A program made the translations under genes and the position numbers. The notes under the pieces are model-generated. The model was not told the DNA's origin. It saw only the letters and a program-made list of their open reading frames with translations, and ran no database searches. From the IMG/VR virus record IMGVR_UViG_3300046000_005294, positions 1 to 29,413 of that record: a stretch of 29,413 nucleotides of DNA, one strand, 5' to 3'. This DNA is from a virus. This document shows, piece by piece, positions 13,063-20,172 of the stretch (positions are counted from its first letter, which is position 1; every line of letters starts with the position of its first letter).

Positions 13063-13354
13063 GTTCAATGAGATCAGAGCGAAGTCTGTGCAAGACCTGC
13101 AGGAAGCACTCAGGGATGTCGAGTTTGTGGATGTGCCAGCTTGGCTCATCACGATCTTGATCATCCCTGTCTATCTGTGGGAACTCCTCAAGATGACGCT
13201 GAGGTTTGCTGCTGGAACAGTAGTAGGTATGGTCGTTGGCATAGCCGCTACACTGTTTATGCCCTTCATGGCGCTCTACCATCTTCTGGATGCGCTACTG
13301 GTGATGACCTGGTTCTTCAAGCACATACTGTGGAAGATGACTGAAAGGAAATGA
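13049..13354 (+). CDS. small membrane protein, 101 aa
   Basis: This 101-residue protein has a charged N-terminal 25 residues, then hydrophobic segments at about residues 31-48 (AWLITILIIPVYLWELL), 53-72 (FAAGTVVGMVVGIAATLFM) and 74-92 (FMALYHLLDALLVMTWF), ending in a basic tail. It is an inner-membrane protein candidate with two or three helices, directly upstream of the DNA polymerase gene (one base between its stop and that ATG). The function is unknown; membrane attachment of the replication complex is a speculation suggested only by position. Confidence 0.7.
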   Translation: MQNAKFNEIRAKSVQDLQEALRDVEFVDVPAWLITILIIPVYLWELLKMTLRFAAGTVVGMVVGIAATLFMPFMALYHLLDALLVMTWFFKHILWKMTERK

Positions 13355-13355
13355 T

Positions 13356-16300
13356 ATGAGACTGATAATCGACCTGTCCTCGATTGGCAAGACTGGCCTG
13401 TACGAAGGCAAGGATCAGGAGTTCGGCGTTGAAGTCGAGCATGAAGGAAAGCCAGTCTGGGTCAATGGCTGGCAGCACGGGTTTGAGCGCTTCACTGGCT
13501 ACGTTATCGAGGTCATGAAGCGTTTCAATATTCAACCCCACAACGTGGTCATGGTCACAGACGGGAAGAATAGCAAGGAGCGCCGCAAGGCTATCTACCC
13601 TCCTTACAACTCAAAGCGTACCAGCCGCCCACCTGAGACGCGGGTTCAGTTTGAATTGATGCAGGCCGAGATCACAACCCAGTTCCGCGCCATTGGTTGT
13701 CACTTCGTGACCCAGGACGGGGTCGAGGCTGATGACGTGATAGGTTATCTTTGTCAGGAACTAACCAGCGATTGTGCTATCCTATCAAATGACGGCGATA
13801 TGGCCGCACTACTCAGCGACAGGGTATCGCTCATTGTGAAGGGAACCCTGGTCACTGACAATCCACTAGGACCATTCAGTCCCAAGTACATCACCCTCTA
13901 CAAAGCGCTGGTCGGTGATACCGCTGACACGATCAAGGGTGCCTTCAACTTCGGTAAGAAGTCGTTCCTGGACTTCCTAGTCTGGCAGGATGAACAAGGC
14001 CTTGCAGCCCTTGAAGGCATGGTCAAACGCAGAACCTTGCATGAGCTGGTCGAGGACGTGCCTGACTTCAAGCCCTTGCAGCGTATTGTGGATGATGCTG
14101 CTGAAGTCTATAAGTGCTACGAAGTCGCCAAGATTCACCCTGACTGGTGCAACAAGGTTCGTCAGCCTCTGCAGTGGCAGGCCGGCATGGTGCGAGGCCG
14201 CGACGTTGTGCTCGATGAGCGCCTTCGCCCCTTCTGCCAGAGCGTGCGCCTGATTACGGCAGCCAACTACGAACAGGCCATGAAGTTCCTGGCCGAGAAG
14301 CTGCGGGACTCACCCATCGTGGCGCTGGACATTGAGACAGCTACGCCAGAATTGTCTGACCAGTGGTTGGCCGAGCGCGGCACGCCTGACAAGGTAGATG
14401 TCTTCGGCTCACTGCTGACTGGCCAGGGCCTGACCTTCGGCAACAACAGCCAATTCACCTTCTACTTCTGTGTGAATCATGCCGAGACCCAGAACGTGAC
14501 CTCTGATCAGGTCCGCGCTGCAGTCGAGCTGATTCCGCAGACCTGCCCTATCGTTGTGCAGAATGCCAGCTTCGAGCTGCCCATCCTGTACGAGGCATGG
14601 GGCGAGGACATGAAGGACAACGGCTGGCATGGCTTCCTGCCCAACGTGATCGACACCAAGCAGATGGCTTCTTATGTGGATGAGAACCAGAGCCTGGGCC
14701 TGAAGAAGCTCTCAGCTCACTACCTTGACTACAAGCAGACCGAGTACCTTGAGGTGACGACTAGCGAAGGCGAAGTCGGTACCCTGCGTGCCGGTGGCCA
14801 GCAGACCAAGGCGTGGGAGATTCCGCTGACCCGTGAGGTAACCAAGGAGGTTGTCGATAAAGAGACCGGTGAGATCACGCTGGTCACGACCAAAGAGAAT
14901 GTGGTCGATGCCGAGGGTAATGTCGTTATTGCCAAGCACATGGAGCAGCGCAGCTACAAGATGAACGAGCTGAGCGGTGAGCATGTGCTGTCGTATGGCG
15001 CCGATGACACGATCTGTACCGCAGCCCTCTTCCACTTCTTCAAGATGATCATGGAGATGGAGAAGACTTGGGATGTGTTCATGGAAGTCGAGCAGCTGCC
15101 GGCCTACCTGACCGCCTTGGCGTTTCACCAAGGGACGAAGTTCGATCTGGGTGCCATGCAAAAGATGGCTGCCGAGGATCAGGCGACGTGGGAAGAGCAC
15201 GCTGCAGTCCTGCGTGAGTTCCTGTTCAAGATCGAATGGCCGGGTACCAAATGCCCTGTCTATACCTTGCCACTGGCACCCAAGGATGTGAAGGAGATCG
15301 TTGAGATCGTTCTGGGTCACAAGCTGGACACTCAGGTTAGAACGATCAGCAAGCTGGCCAAGCTGGTAGAGTTGGTTGAACACGACGAGGCTGCTTCGCT
15401 GGCTGACATGATCGCTAAGGATCAGGTTGATCAGATCAACAAGTGGGTGGCAATGCGCTTTACAGGTGAAGCCAACCTCGATACTGACAGCCCGACGCAG
15501 ATGAAGAAGTTCCTCTACGACACCTGCGGCTTCCCTGTCCGTATCGTCGGCAGCTGCACCCCGCTTGAACGCAAGAACAAGCCAGAGCTTGCCGGTGCTG
15601 TCTCTCGCTACAAGCGTATCTGGGCCGGCTCAACGACAGAGATGCCGTTGATGGAGTCGGAGAAGGAGTTGATCAAGGCCAAGGCCAAGACCAACGAGAT
15701 CGCCATCGCCTTTGCGCTGGAGATGGATCAGGACAACGAGAACATCTACGTCCTGGACCACATCCAGAAGATGAAGAAGTGCGAGACCCGCCGCAAGCTC
15801 TACTACGAGACCTACAGCAACATCAGGCACTGGAAAGACCGGAAGATTCATGCTCAGGTCAATCAGAACGGCACGATCACCCGCCGTTACTCTTCGTCTG
15901 ACCCCAACCTGCAGCAGCTACCAAAGAAGGGTGAGGGCGTTAAGTTCCGCAAGTGCTTCCTGCCACATCACAAGGATGCAGTGGTCTGCTCGGTTGACTT
16001 CGCCGGCCAGGAATTGCGTCAGGGTGCTGGGATGTCAGGCGATGTCAATATGTTGGCCTGTTTCGTGGGGGATAACCTCAAGGACATGCACAGCATGACG
16101 GCTGCCGGCGCGATGGAGAAGAAGTGGGGCAAGTCGAAGCTGACCGCGCTGATCGAGAACTTCGGCCAGACCGGCGACAGCGCCGATATGTATGACCTGT
16201 ACCTGCGGTTGCGGAAGATGAAGGATCAACCTGAAATTGCCAAGATGGCGGATGACTTGCGGAAGAATGCAAAGAACGTCAACTTCGGTGCTCAGTACGA

Positions 16301-16877
16301 TGCGATGGCGCCTAAGCTGGCCGAGACGCTGATCATCCCGGTGGCTGATGCACAGGCTTTCCTTGATGCAAAGTTTGCAATGTTCCCGCGCTTTGAAGAG
16401 TGGAAAGAGGAAGTAAAGAATCAGGCATCAGAACTTGGTTATGTCACAACCTGCATGGGTGCTCGTCGCCACCTGCGGGAAAGCCTCATCTCTCAAGAGT
16501 GGGGTGTGGCTGACAAGGCACTGCGTCAGGGTCCGAACTTCAAGATTCAAGGTTCATCAGCTGAACAAACGAAACTGGCCATGGCCAGGCTCTGGAAGTC
16601 AGGCATCTTGCACCGTCTGGACATGGTCTTCTTCGCCCCGATTCACGACGAACTTTGCTGGTCAGTCCATAAGGATCACGCCGCCGAGTCCTGCCGTATC
16701 GTGAATGAGTGCATGACCGTACCTTACGGCAACCTGCCGGTACCGTTCCTTGGGTCTATCTCCCTTGGGAAAACCTTCGGTGACCAGATCGAATGCGGTG
16801 ACGTATTTGACGAGGCTGCCATCAACGAAGCACTTGCTTCAATCTTCGAGGTTAAAAATGAAACGTCACTCGCCTGA
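13356..16877 (+). CDS. polA: DNA polymerase I-like, three-domain (FEN + proofreading exonuclease + family A polymerase), 1173 aa
   Basis: This is the replicative or repair polymerase. Residues 1-300 are a 5'-nuclease (FEN) domain: D6 in IIDLSS, EADD (124-127), SNDGDM (D146, D148) and GDTADTIKG (D188, D191). A DEDDy proofreading domain follows: Exo I ALDIE (D325, E327), Exo II NASFE (403-407) and Exo III SYGADD (Y547, D551). Exo II has Glu at the usual Asp position. Then comes the family A polymerase: motif A VDFAGQELR (D881, E886; the usual DYSQIELR is altered), O-helix RKNAKNVNFG with F977 and Y981, and motif C APIHDELCW (D1098, E1099). At 1173 residues it is about 250 longer than E. coli Pol I, with an extra segment at about residues 465-540. 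A complete three-domain Pol I is unusual in phages, which mostly lack the FEN part. AAAGGAA sits at 13344-13350. Confidence 0.93.
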   Translation: MRLIIDLSSIGKTGLYEGKDQEFGVEVEHEGKPVWVNGWQHGFERFTGYVIEVMKRFNIQPHNVVMVTDGKNSKERRKAIYPPYNSKRTSRPPETRVQFELMQAEITTQFRAIGCHFVTQDGVEADDVIGYLCQELTSDCAILSNDGDMAALLSDRVSLIVKGTLVTDNPLGPFSPKYITLYKALVGDTADTIKGAFNFGKKSFLDFLVWQDEQGLAALEGMVKRRTLHELVEDVPDFKPLQRIVDDAAEVYKCYEVAKIHPDWCNKVRQPLQWQAGMVRGRDVVLDERLRPFCQSVRLITAANYEQAMKFLAEKLRDSPIVALDIETATPELSDQWLAERGTPDKVDVFGSLLTGQGLTFGNNSQFTFYFCVNHAETQNVTSDQVRAAVELIPQTCPIVVQNASFELPILYEAWGEDMKDNGWHGFLPNVIDTKQMASYVDENQSLGLKKLSAHYLDYKQTEYLEVTTSEGEVGTLRAGGQQTKAWEIPLTREVTKEVVDKETGEITLVTTKENVVDAEGNVVIAKHMEQRSYKMNELSGEHVLSYGADDTICTAALFHFFKMIMEMEKTWDVFMEVEQLPAYLTALAFHQGTKFDLGAMQKMAAEDQATWEEHAAVLREFLFKIEWPGTKCPVYTLPLAPKDVKEIVEIVLGHKLDTQVRTISKLAKLVELVEHDEAASLADMIAKDQVDQINKWVAMRFTGEANLDTDSPTQMKKFLYDTCGFPVRIVGSCTPLERKNKPELAGAVSRYKRIWAGSTTEMPLMESEKELIKAKAKTNEIAIAFALEMDQDNENIYVLDHIQKMKKCETRRKLYYETYSNIRHWKDRKIHAQVNQNGTITRRYSSSDPNLQQLPKKGEGVKFRKCFLPHHKDAVVCSVDFAGQELRQGAGMSGDVNMLACFVGDNLKDMHSMTAAGAMEKKWGKSKLTALIENFGQTGDSADMYDLYLRLRKMKDQPEIAKMADDLRKNAKNVNFGAQYDAMAPKLAETLIIPVADAQAFLDAKFAMFPRFEEWKEEVKNQASELGYVTTCMGARRHLRESLISQEWGVADKALRQGPNFKIQGSSAEQTKLAMARLWKSGILHRLDMVFFAPIHDELCWSVHKDHAAESCRIVNECMTVPYGNLPVPFLGSISLGKTFGDQIECGDVFDEAAINEALASIFEVKNETSLA

Positions 16878-17316
16878 GTGGTGGGCTTCACTCCCTCCCG
16901 AGAAAACCGGGAAGGAGACCGAGAAGCTTGTCGAAGCGCTGTTCATCAAGTGGAATGACCGGAGCCAGTTCTCATGGCACCGGTTACCAGATGCCAAGTC
17001 TGCGCGGGGCTTTCTGGCCGCGCAGCCAGCGGACTATGTCTGGTGGAACCTGCCGCATGGTGGCTACCTTGAAGTTAAGGCCTGTCACCATGCCTACCGC
17101 CTGCCAAAGGACAAGGTCAGGCAACTGCCCTTGCTCCAGAAGCATGCGCTGGCCGGCGCCCGTTCTTTGATCCTCGTCAATCACTACCTGCTGGGTGGTT
17201 GGCGTGTGGTGTATTCATCACAGCTGGAAATTGGGTTGCCATCATGGGACTTATCTGAAATTCAATTGTTCGACAGCGCCGAGGCGGCGCTGAAATCTAC
17301 AGGACTATTCGCATGA
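16858..17316 (+). CDS. PD-(D/E)XK nuclease, RecU-like Holliday-junction resolvase candidate, 152 aa
   Basis: This 152-residue nuclease has a PD-(D/E)XK core: GKETEKLVEALF (residues 18-29, E20/E22), PADYVWW (D59), GYLEVKA (E72 and K74), then a Q-rich helix RQLPLLQKHALAGA. This order (acidic helix, D, E-x-K, helix with Gln) fits the RecU-like resolvases and related phage nucleases; RecU-type proteins cut Holliday junctions during recombination. The start at 16858 overlaps the polymerase by 20 bases, and upstream in-frame ATGs would lie deep in the polymerase frame. It is placed next to polymerase and ligase, where branch-cleaving activity would be useful in phage replication. It could also be a general VRR-NUC-like nuclease. 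Confidence 0.8.
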   Translation: MKRHSPEWWASLPPEKTGKETEKLVEALFIKWNDRSQFSWHRLPDAKSARGFLAAQPADYVWWNLPHGGYLEVKACHHAYRLPKDKVRQLPLLQKHALAGARSLILVNHYLLGGWRVVYSSQLEIGLPSWDLSEIQLFDSAEAALKSTGLFA

Positions 17317-17543
17317 AAAAGAATCTAACACCAGAGCAGGCCCGTGATCTCGAGATCAAGGTCAAGAAGCTATATTCCGACTTTGGAGACATTGCCGTCA
17401 AGTACGTCCCTTACTCAAACGTGAAGTCGCGGTTTGGTAAGTTGATTGACAAAATGAACGCGAACATGCGAGAGCTTGGGGTTATTGCTTGGAATGTAGC
17501 AGGCGATGTTGAAGCTGGCCGCAATCCTCCTGACATGAAATAA
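17313..17543 (+). CDS. small hypothetical protein, 76 aa
   Basis: This 76-residue, slightly basic, helical protein of unknown function starts MKKNLTPEQARDLEIKVKKL and contains SNVKSRFGKLIDKMNANM. The start overlaps the nuclease stop by four bases (ATGA). The following gene begins 9 bases after its stop. No conserved domain is recognised. Confidence 0.6.
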   Translation: MKKNLTPEQARDLEIKVKKLYSDFGDIAVKYVPYSNVKSRFGKLIDKMNANMRELGVIAWNVAGDVEAGRNPPDMK

Positions 17544-17552
17544 GGATTGAAG

Positions 17553-17831
17553 ATGTCAAACCAAGAAGAACAAAACCCAATCAAATTCGACGGGCTTGAT
17601 GACTGCCTGATCGGTGTCGCTGATGTATGGGGCACTGACGGTGACCGCCCTACTCGCTTGATCTACAGCGGAGACATGATCATTCAGCTCCTCATGGAAC
17701 GTGATGACATGGGTGTCGAAGAAGCCCTTGAGTTCATTCAATTCAATATTGAGGGTGCCTACGTGGGGCCACAGACCCCAATCATTCTGTGGGAAGTGCC
17801 TGATGAATTCCTTACTGGAGAAGAAGAATAA
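17553..17831 (+). CDS. small acidic protein, 92 aa
   Basis: This 92-residue acidic protein starts MSNQEEQNPIKFDGLDD and ends EVPDEFLTGEEE, with a central helical region VEEALEFIQFNIEG. The function is unknown. AAGGA at 17542-17546 serves ATG 17553. Its TAA (17829-17831) shares one base with the ligase ATG at 17831, so it is probably translationally coupled to the ligase. The pronounced acidity is of the kind seen in DNA-mimic or regulatory phage proteins, but that is only a remark on composition. Confidence 0.65.
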   Translation: MSNQEEQNPIKFDGLDDCLIGVADVWGTDGDRPTRLIYSGDMIIQLLMERDDMGVEEALEFIQFNIEGAYVGPQTPIILWEVPDEFLTGEEE

Positions 17832-18754
17832 TGGCTAAAGGATTTGCACCGATGCTGGCCGCAACCATCGACCCAAAGAAAGATGCGGACGTTTTTTCAA
17901 AGCTGAAATTCCCCCTGCTCGGCAGCCCAAAGCTGGACGGCATCCGGGCCGTAGGCCGGGACGAGCGCCTGAAGTCCCGCAAGCTGCTTGACTTGCCGAG
18001 TGCTCAGGCCCAGGCCCTGTTCGGCCACTTGATTCACTTTGATGGCGAGATTATCGCCGGCTCCTCAACAGCGCCTGATGTCTATAACGTGACACAGTCT
18101 TATGTCATGTCGAAGGACAAGCAACACCCGGAACTCACCTATTACGTCTTCGACTGGGCTGACCCAGAGGCGGCATACCACCCGTTCAATCACCGCATGC
18201 TACTACTAGCCAAGGCTGTGGCCGACCTCAATCGCGTTGATGTGAAGCTGGTCCCGCAGGTGATGATCCACAACCTTGAGGAGCTGATCGCTTTCGAGGA
18301 GGAGATGCTGGCGCTGGGCTACGAGGGCATCATGCTGCGTGACCCGACAGGCATGTATAAGCATGGCCGATCAACCTTCAGGGAGCAGACGCTGATGAAG
18401 CTGAAGCGCTTTGAAGATTTTGAGGCACAGGTCGTCGGGCTGGTCGAGCAGATGACCAACACCAACGTCGCTGAGAAGGACGAGCTGGGCCACAGCAAGC
18501 GCTCAAGTGCCAAGGCTGGCATGGTTGGCGCCGGCACACTCGGTAAGTTCCTCGTCCATTACGACACTGATGAGGGCCAGGACTTGCTGGAGATTCCCTG
18601 TGGCGTCCTGACTCACAAGCAGCGCAAGGCAATCTGGGAAGATGATGGACTGGCCATTGGCCAGTACATCAAGGTTCGACACTTCCCGATCGGTGCAAAG
18701 AACAAGCCACGCTTGCCTCGCTGCGTTGGCTTCCGTGATCGAATGGACTTCTAA
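17831..18754 (+). CDS. ATP-dependent DNA ligase, 307 aa
   Basis: This is an ATP-dependent DNA ligase of the small phage (T7-like) type, which seals nicks after Okazaki fragment synthesis or recombination. Motif I is SPKLDGIRA with nucleotidyl-lysine K34; motif III FDGEIIAG, motif IV EGIMLRDP and motif V LMKLKRFEDF follow. The C-terminal OB-fold is shown by VEIP-type strands and the terminal RHFPIGAKNKPRLP. The length of 307 is close to T7 ligase and shorter than cellular enzymes. The start overlaps the previous stop by one base. Its stop is followed after 3 bases by promoter copy D. Confidence 0.9.
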   Translation: MAKGFAPMLAATIDPKKDADVFSKLKFPLLGSPKLDGIRAVGRDERLKSRKLLDLPSAQAQALFGHLIHFDGEIIAGSSTAPDVYNVTQSYVMSKDKQHPELTYYVFDWADPEAAYHPFNHRMLLLAKAVADLNRVDVKLVPQVMIHNLEELIAFEEEMLALGYEGIMLRDPTGMYKHGRSTFREQTLMKLKRFEDFEAQVVGLVEQMTNTNVAEKDELGHSKRSSAKAGMVGAGTLGKFLVHYDTDEGQDLLEIPCGVLTHKQRKAIWEDDGLAIGQYIKVRHFPIGAKNKPRLPRCVGFRDRMDF

Positions 18755-18757
18755 ACC

Positions 18758-18799
18758 TTGACATAAGCTGCTACACTGTGCAGTATGCAGTGTGGCAGC
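18758..18799 (+). promoter_or_regulatory. phage promoter/operator motif copy D (TTGACA-N17-CAGTAT) with overlapping palindrome
   Basis: TTGACA (18758-18763) is a perfect -35 and is followed after 17 bases by CAGTAT (18781-18786), with TGTG just before it. It starts 3 bases after the ligase stop. A 12-bp inverted repeat, GCTGCTACACTG (18767-18778) and CAGTGTGGCAGC (18788-18799, one G-T), brackets the -10-like box, well placed for an operator. This promoter would drive the SbcD, SbcC, dCTP deaminase and ThyA genes. Confidence 0.65.
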
Positions 18800-18811
18800 A
18801 AGGAGACTCAA

Positions 18812-19120
18812 ATGAGCAGATTTTATGGACCGGGCGCACCAAAGATTAACGCCGGCTACCAGCCCCGCGAGGGGAGCGCGACGAAGCGTCCGGTTAAGCG
18901 TCCTGATAGCGTCCTGATAGTGCCCTCCCCAACACCAGACATATTCATCCGCTTTGTACTGAAGAGCGGTGCAGCACTTGAGCTCAAGGAGTCATCACTC
19001 GATGAAGTGGTAGGCACTTGGGCAGACCGCATATGCAAGACGGTATGCGGTATCAAGGCAGACGGAACGAAGACAGTAATCCCCGTGGATTCTGTCGATT
19101 ACATGGAGGCAGTCCAATGA
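18812..19120 (+). CDS. small hypothetical protein, 102 aa
   Basis: This 102-residue protein of unknown function has a basic/proline N-terminal region (residues about 5-35, GAPKINAGYQPREG) and a mixed C-terminal half (DIFIRFVLKSGAALELKESS), possibly a small beta fold. AGGAG at 18801-18805 defines ATG 18812; an in-frame ATG at 18785 lies inside the promoter. A short 11-base tandem repeat occurs at 18898-18919. Its TGA overlaps the ATG of the SbcD-like gene, so it heads that transcription unit. Confidence 0.65.
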   Translation: MSRFYGPGAPKINAGYQPREGSATKRPVKRPDSVLIVPSPTPDIFIRFVLKSGAALELKESSLDEVVGTWADRICKTVCGIKADGTKTVIPVDSVDYMEAVQ

Positions 19121-20172
19121 TTACCATCATCAATGATATTCACCTTGGCACACAGCGGCAGGCCGGCACCACCCCGGCATCGCAGATTGCGCTCAAGTCC
19201 TACATTCAGGACGAGTTCCGTATTCTGGTCGAGCGCCAGGCCCAGAACCACCTCATCATCAACGGCGACCTCTTCGACGGCTTCTCGGTTGATCCCGGCG
19301 AAGTCATCAAGGCTTATGACGTGCTCAGCGCCCACCTCAGTTTTGGAGGTCGGCTCACCCTGATCGCCGGCAACCACGACGAGTCAGCCAAGGGCGACAA
19401 GACAAGCAGCTTCCACCTACTGGCTCACATCCTGTCCCAGTATGGGACTGAGGTACAGGTAGTGGATCACAGCGTTGGCTTCACCAACGTGGCCAACAAG
19501 GTCTTTGCCATCCCCCACATGATGAACCAGGACTTGTTCGACATGGAGATCGAAAAGGCGCTGGCCAGCTTCGGCGCCGGCCAGTTCCTGCTCCTGCACT
19601 GCAACGTGATGTCGCCCTTTGCCGAGAAGGCCGACCACTCACTGAACCTGTCCGAGGGGCAGCTTGAGGCACTGGTCGATGCCGGCTGGAAGCTGATCGT
19701 TGCTCATGAGCACCAGATGAAGTCTTACCGGGGCGGCGAGTGTCAGATCGTTGGCAACCAGATTCCGACCTCAGTCTCTGACTGCCTGAACAACAAGAAC
19801 AACCAGAAATTCTATGCTCAGATTGACCTTAAGAAGTTTGAGCTGGTGCAGTGGTTGGACGTGGATCAGGTCTATGCCGAGGTCGATTGGCAGGACATCT
19901 CTTCTGCCTATCTGGACAATTCAAAGTTCATCCGGGTGACCGGTGACTGCACCGCTGAGCAGGCTGCCGACATGGTAAGCCGAGTCTCCAAGCTGCGTCA
20001 GGGTTCCCCCGCTTTCGTTGTCTCCAACGCAGTCAAGATCGAAGGCGTGGCCCAGATGGAAGGCCTTGCTGATCTGACCACAGAGAACATCTCGAAGTTT
20101 GACGTACTCGGTGCGCTGCTTGAAGAGCTGACTGAGAAAGAAGCTGAAGTCGTGAAGGAGCTTTTGAAATGA
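19117..20172 (+). CDS. sbcD: SbcD-like nuclease subunit (calcineurin-type phosphoesterase), 351 aa
   Basis: This is the nuclease subunit of an SbcCD/Mre11-Rad50-type complex, comparable to T4 gp47. The metallophosphatase motifs are NDIHLG (D7, H9), NGDLFDG (49-55, D51), AGNHDE (85-90; N86, H87), LLHCN and AHEHQ near the middle. The C-terminal half is a cap or DNA-binding region without recognisable repeats. The start is the ATG overlapping the upstream stop; an earlier in-frame ATG (19018) lies inside the upstream gene. Its TGA overlaps the SbcC-like ATG (20169) by four bases, the usual order for coupled sbcD-sbcC expression. The complex would process DNA ends and hairpins during phage replication and recombination. 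Confidence 0.9.
   Translation: MITIINDIHLGTQRQAGTTPASQIALKSYIQDEFRILVERQAQNHLIINGDLFDGFSVDPGEVIKAYDVLSAHLSFGGRLTLIAGNHDESAKGDKTSSFHLLAHILSQYGTEVQVVDHSVGFTNVANKVFAIPHMMNQDLFDMEIEKALASFGAGQFLLLHCNVMSPFAEKADHSLNLSEGQLEALVDAGWKLIVAHEHQMKSYRGGECQIVGNQIPTSVSDCLNNKNNQKFYAQIDLKKFELVQWLDVDQVYAEVDWQDISSAYLDNSKFIRVTGDCTAEQAADMVSRVSKLRQGSPAFVVSNAVKIEGVAQMEGLADLTTENISKFDVLGALLEELTEKEAEVVKELLK

Noticed and set aside
14712-15383. Long reverse-strand open frame (223 codons) inside the polymerase gene
   Set aside because: It lies entirely opposite the conserved polymerase/exonuclease coding sequence, has no RBS and no recognisable domain. It is a shadow of codon bias on the other strand, like the long reverse frames at 4762-5376 and 20601-21431.
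18886-18919. Short tandem repeat containing GCGTCC in the gene at 18812
   Set aside because: Three copies of a 6-mer and one 11-base tandem duplication within coding sequence can arise by chance or slippage. There is no sign of function.
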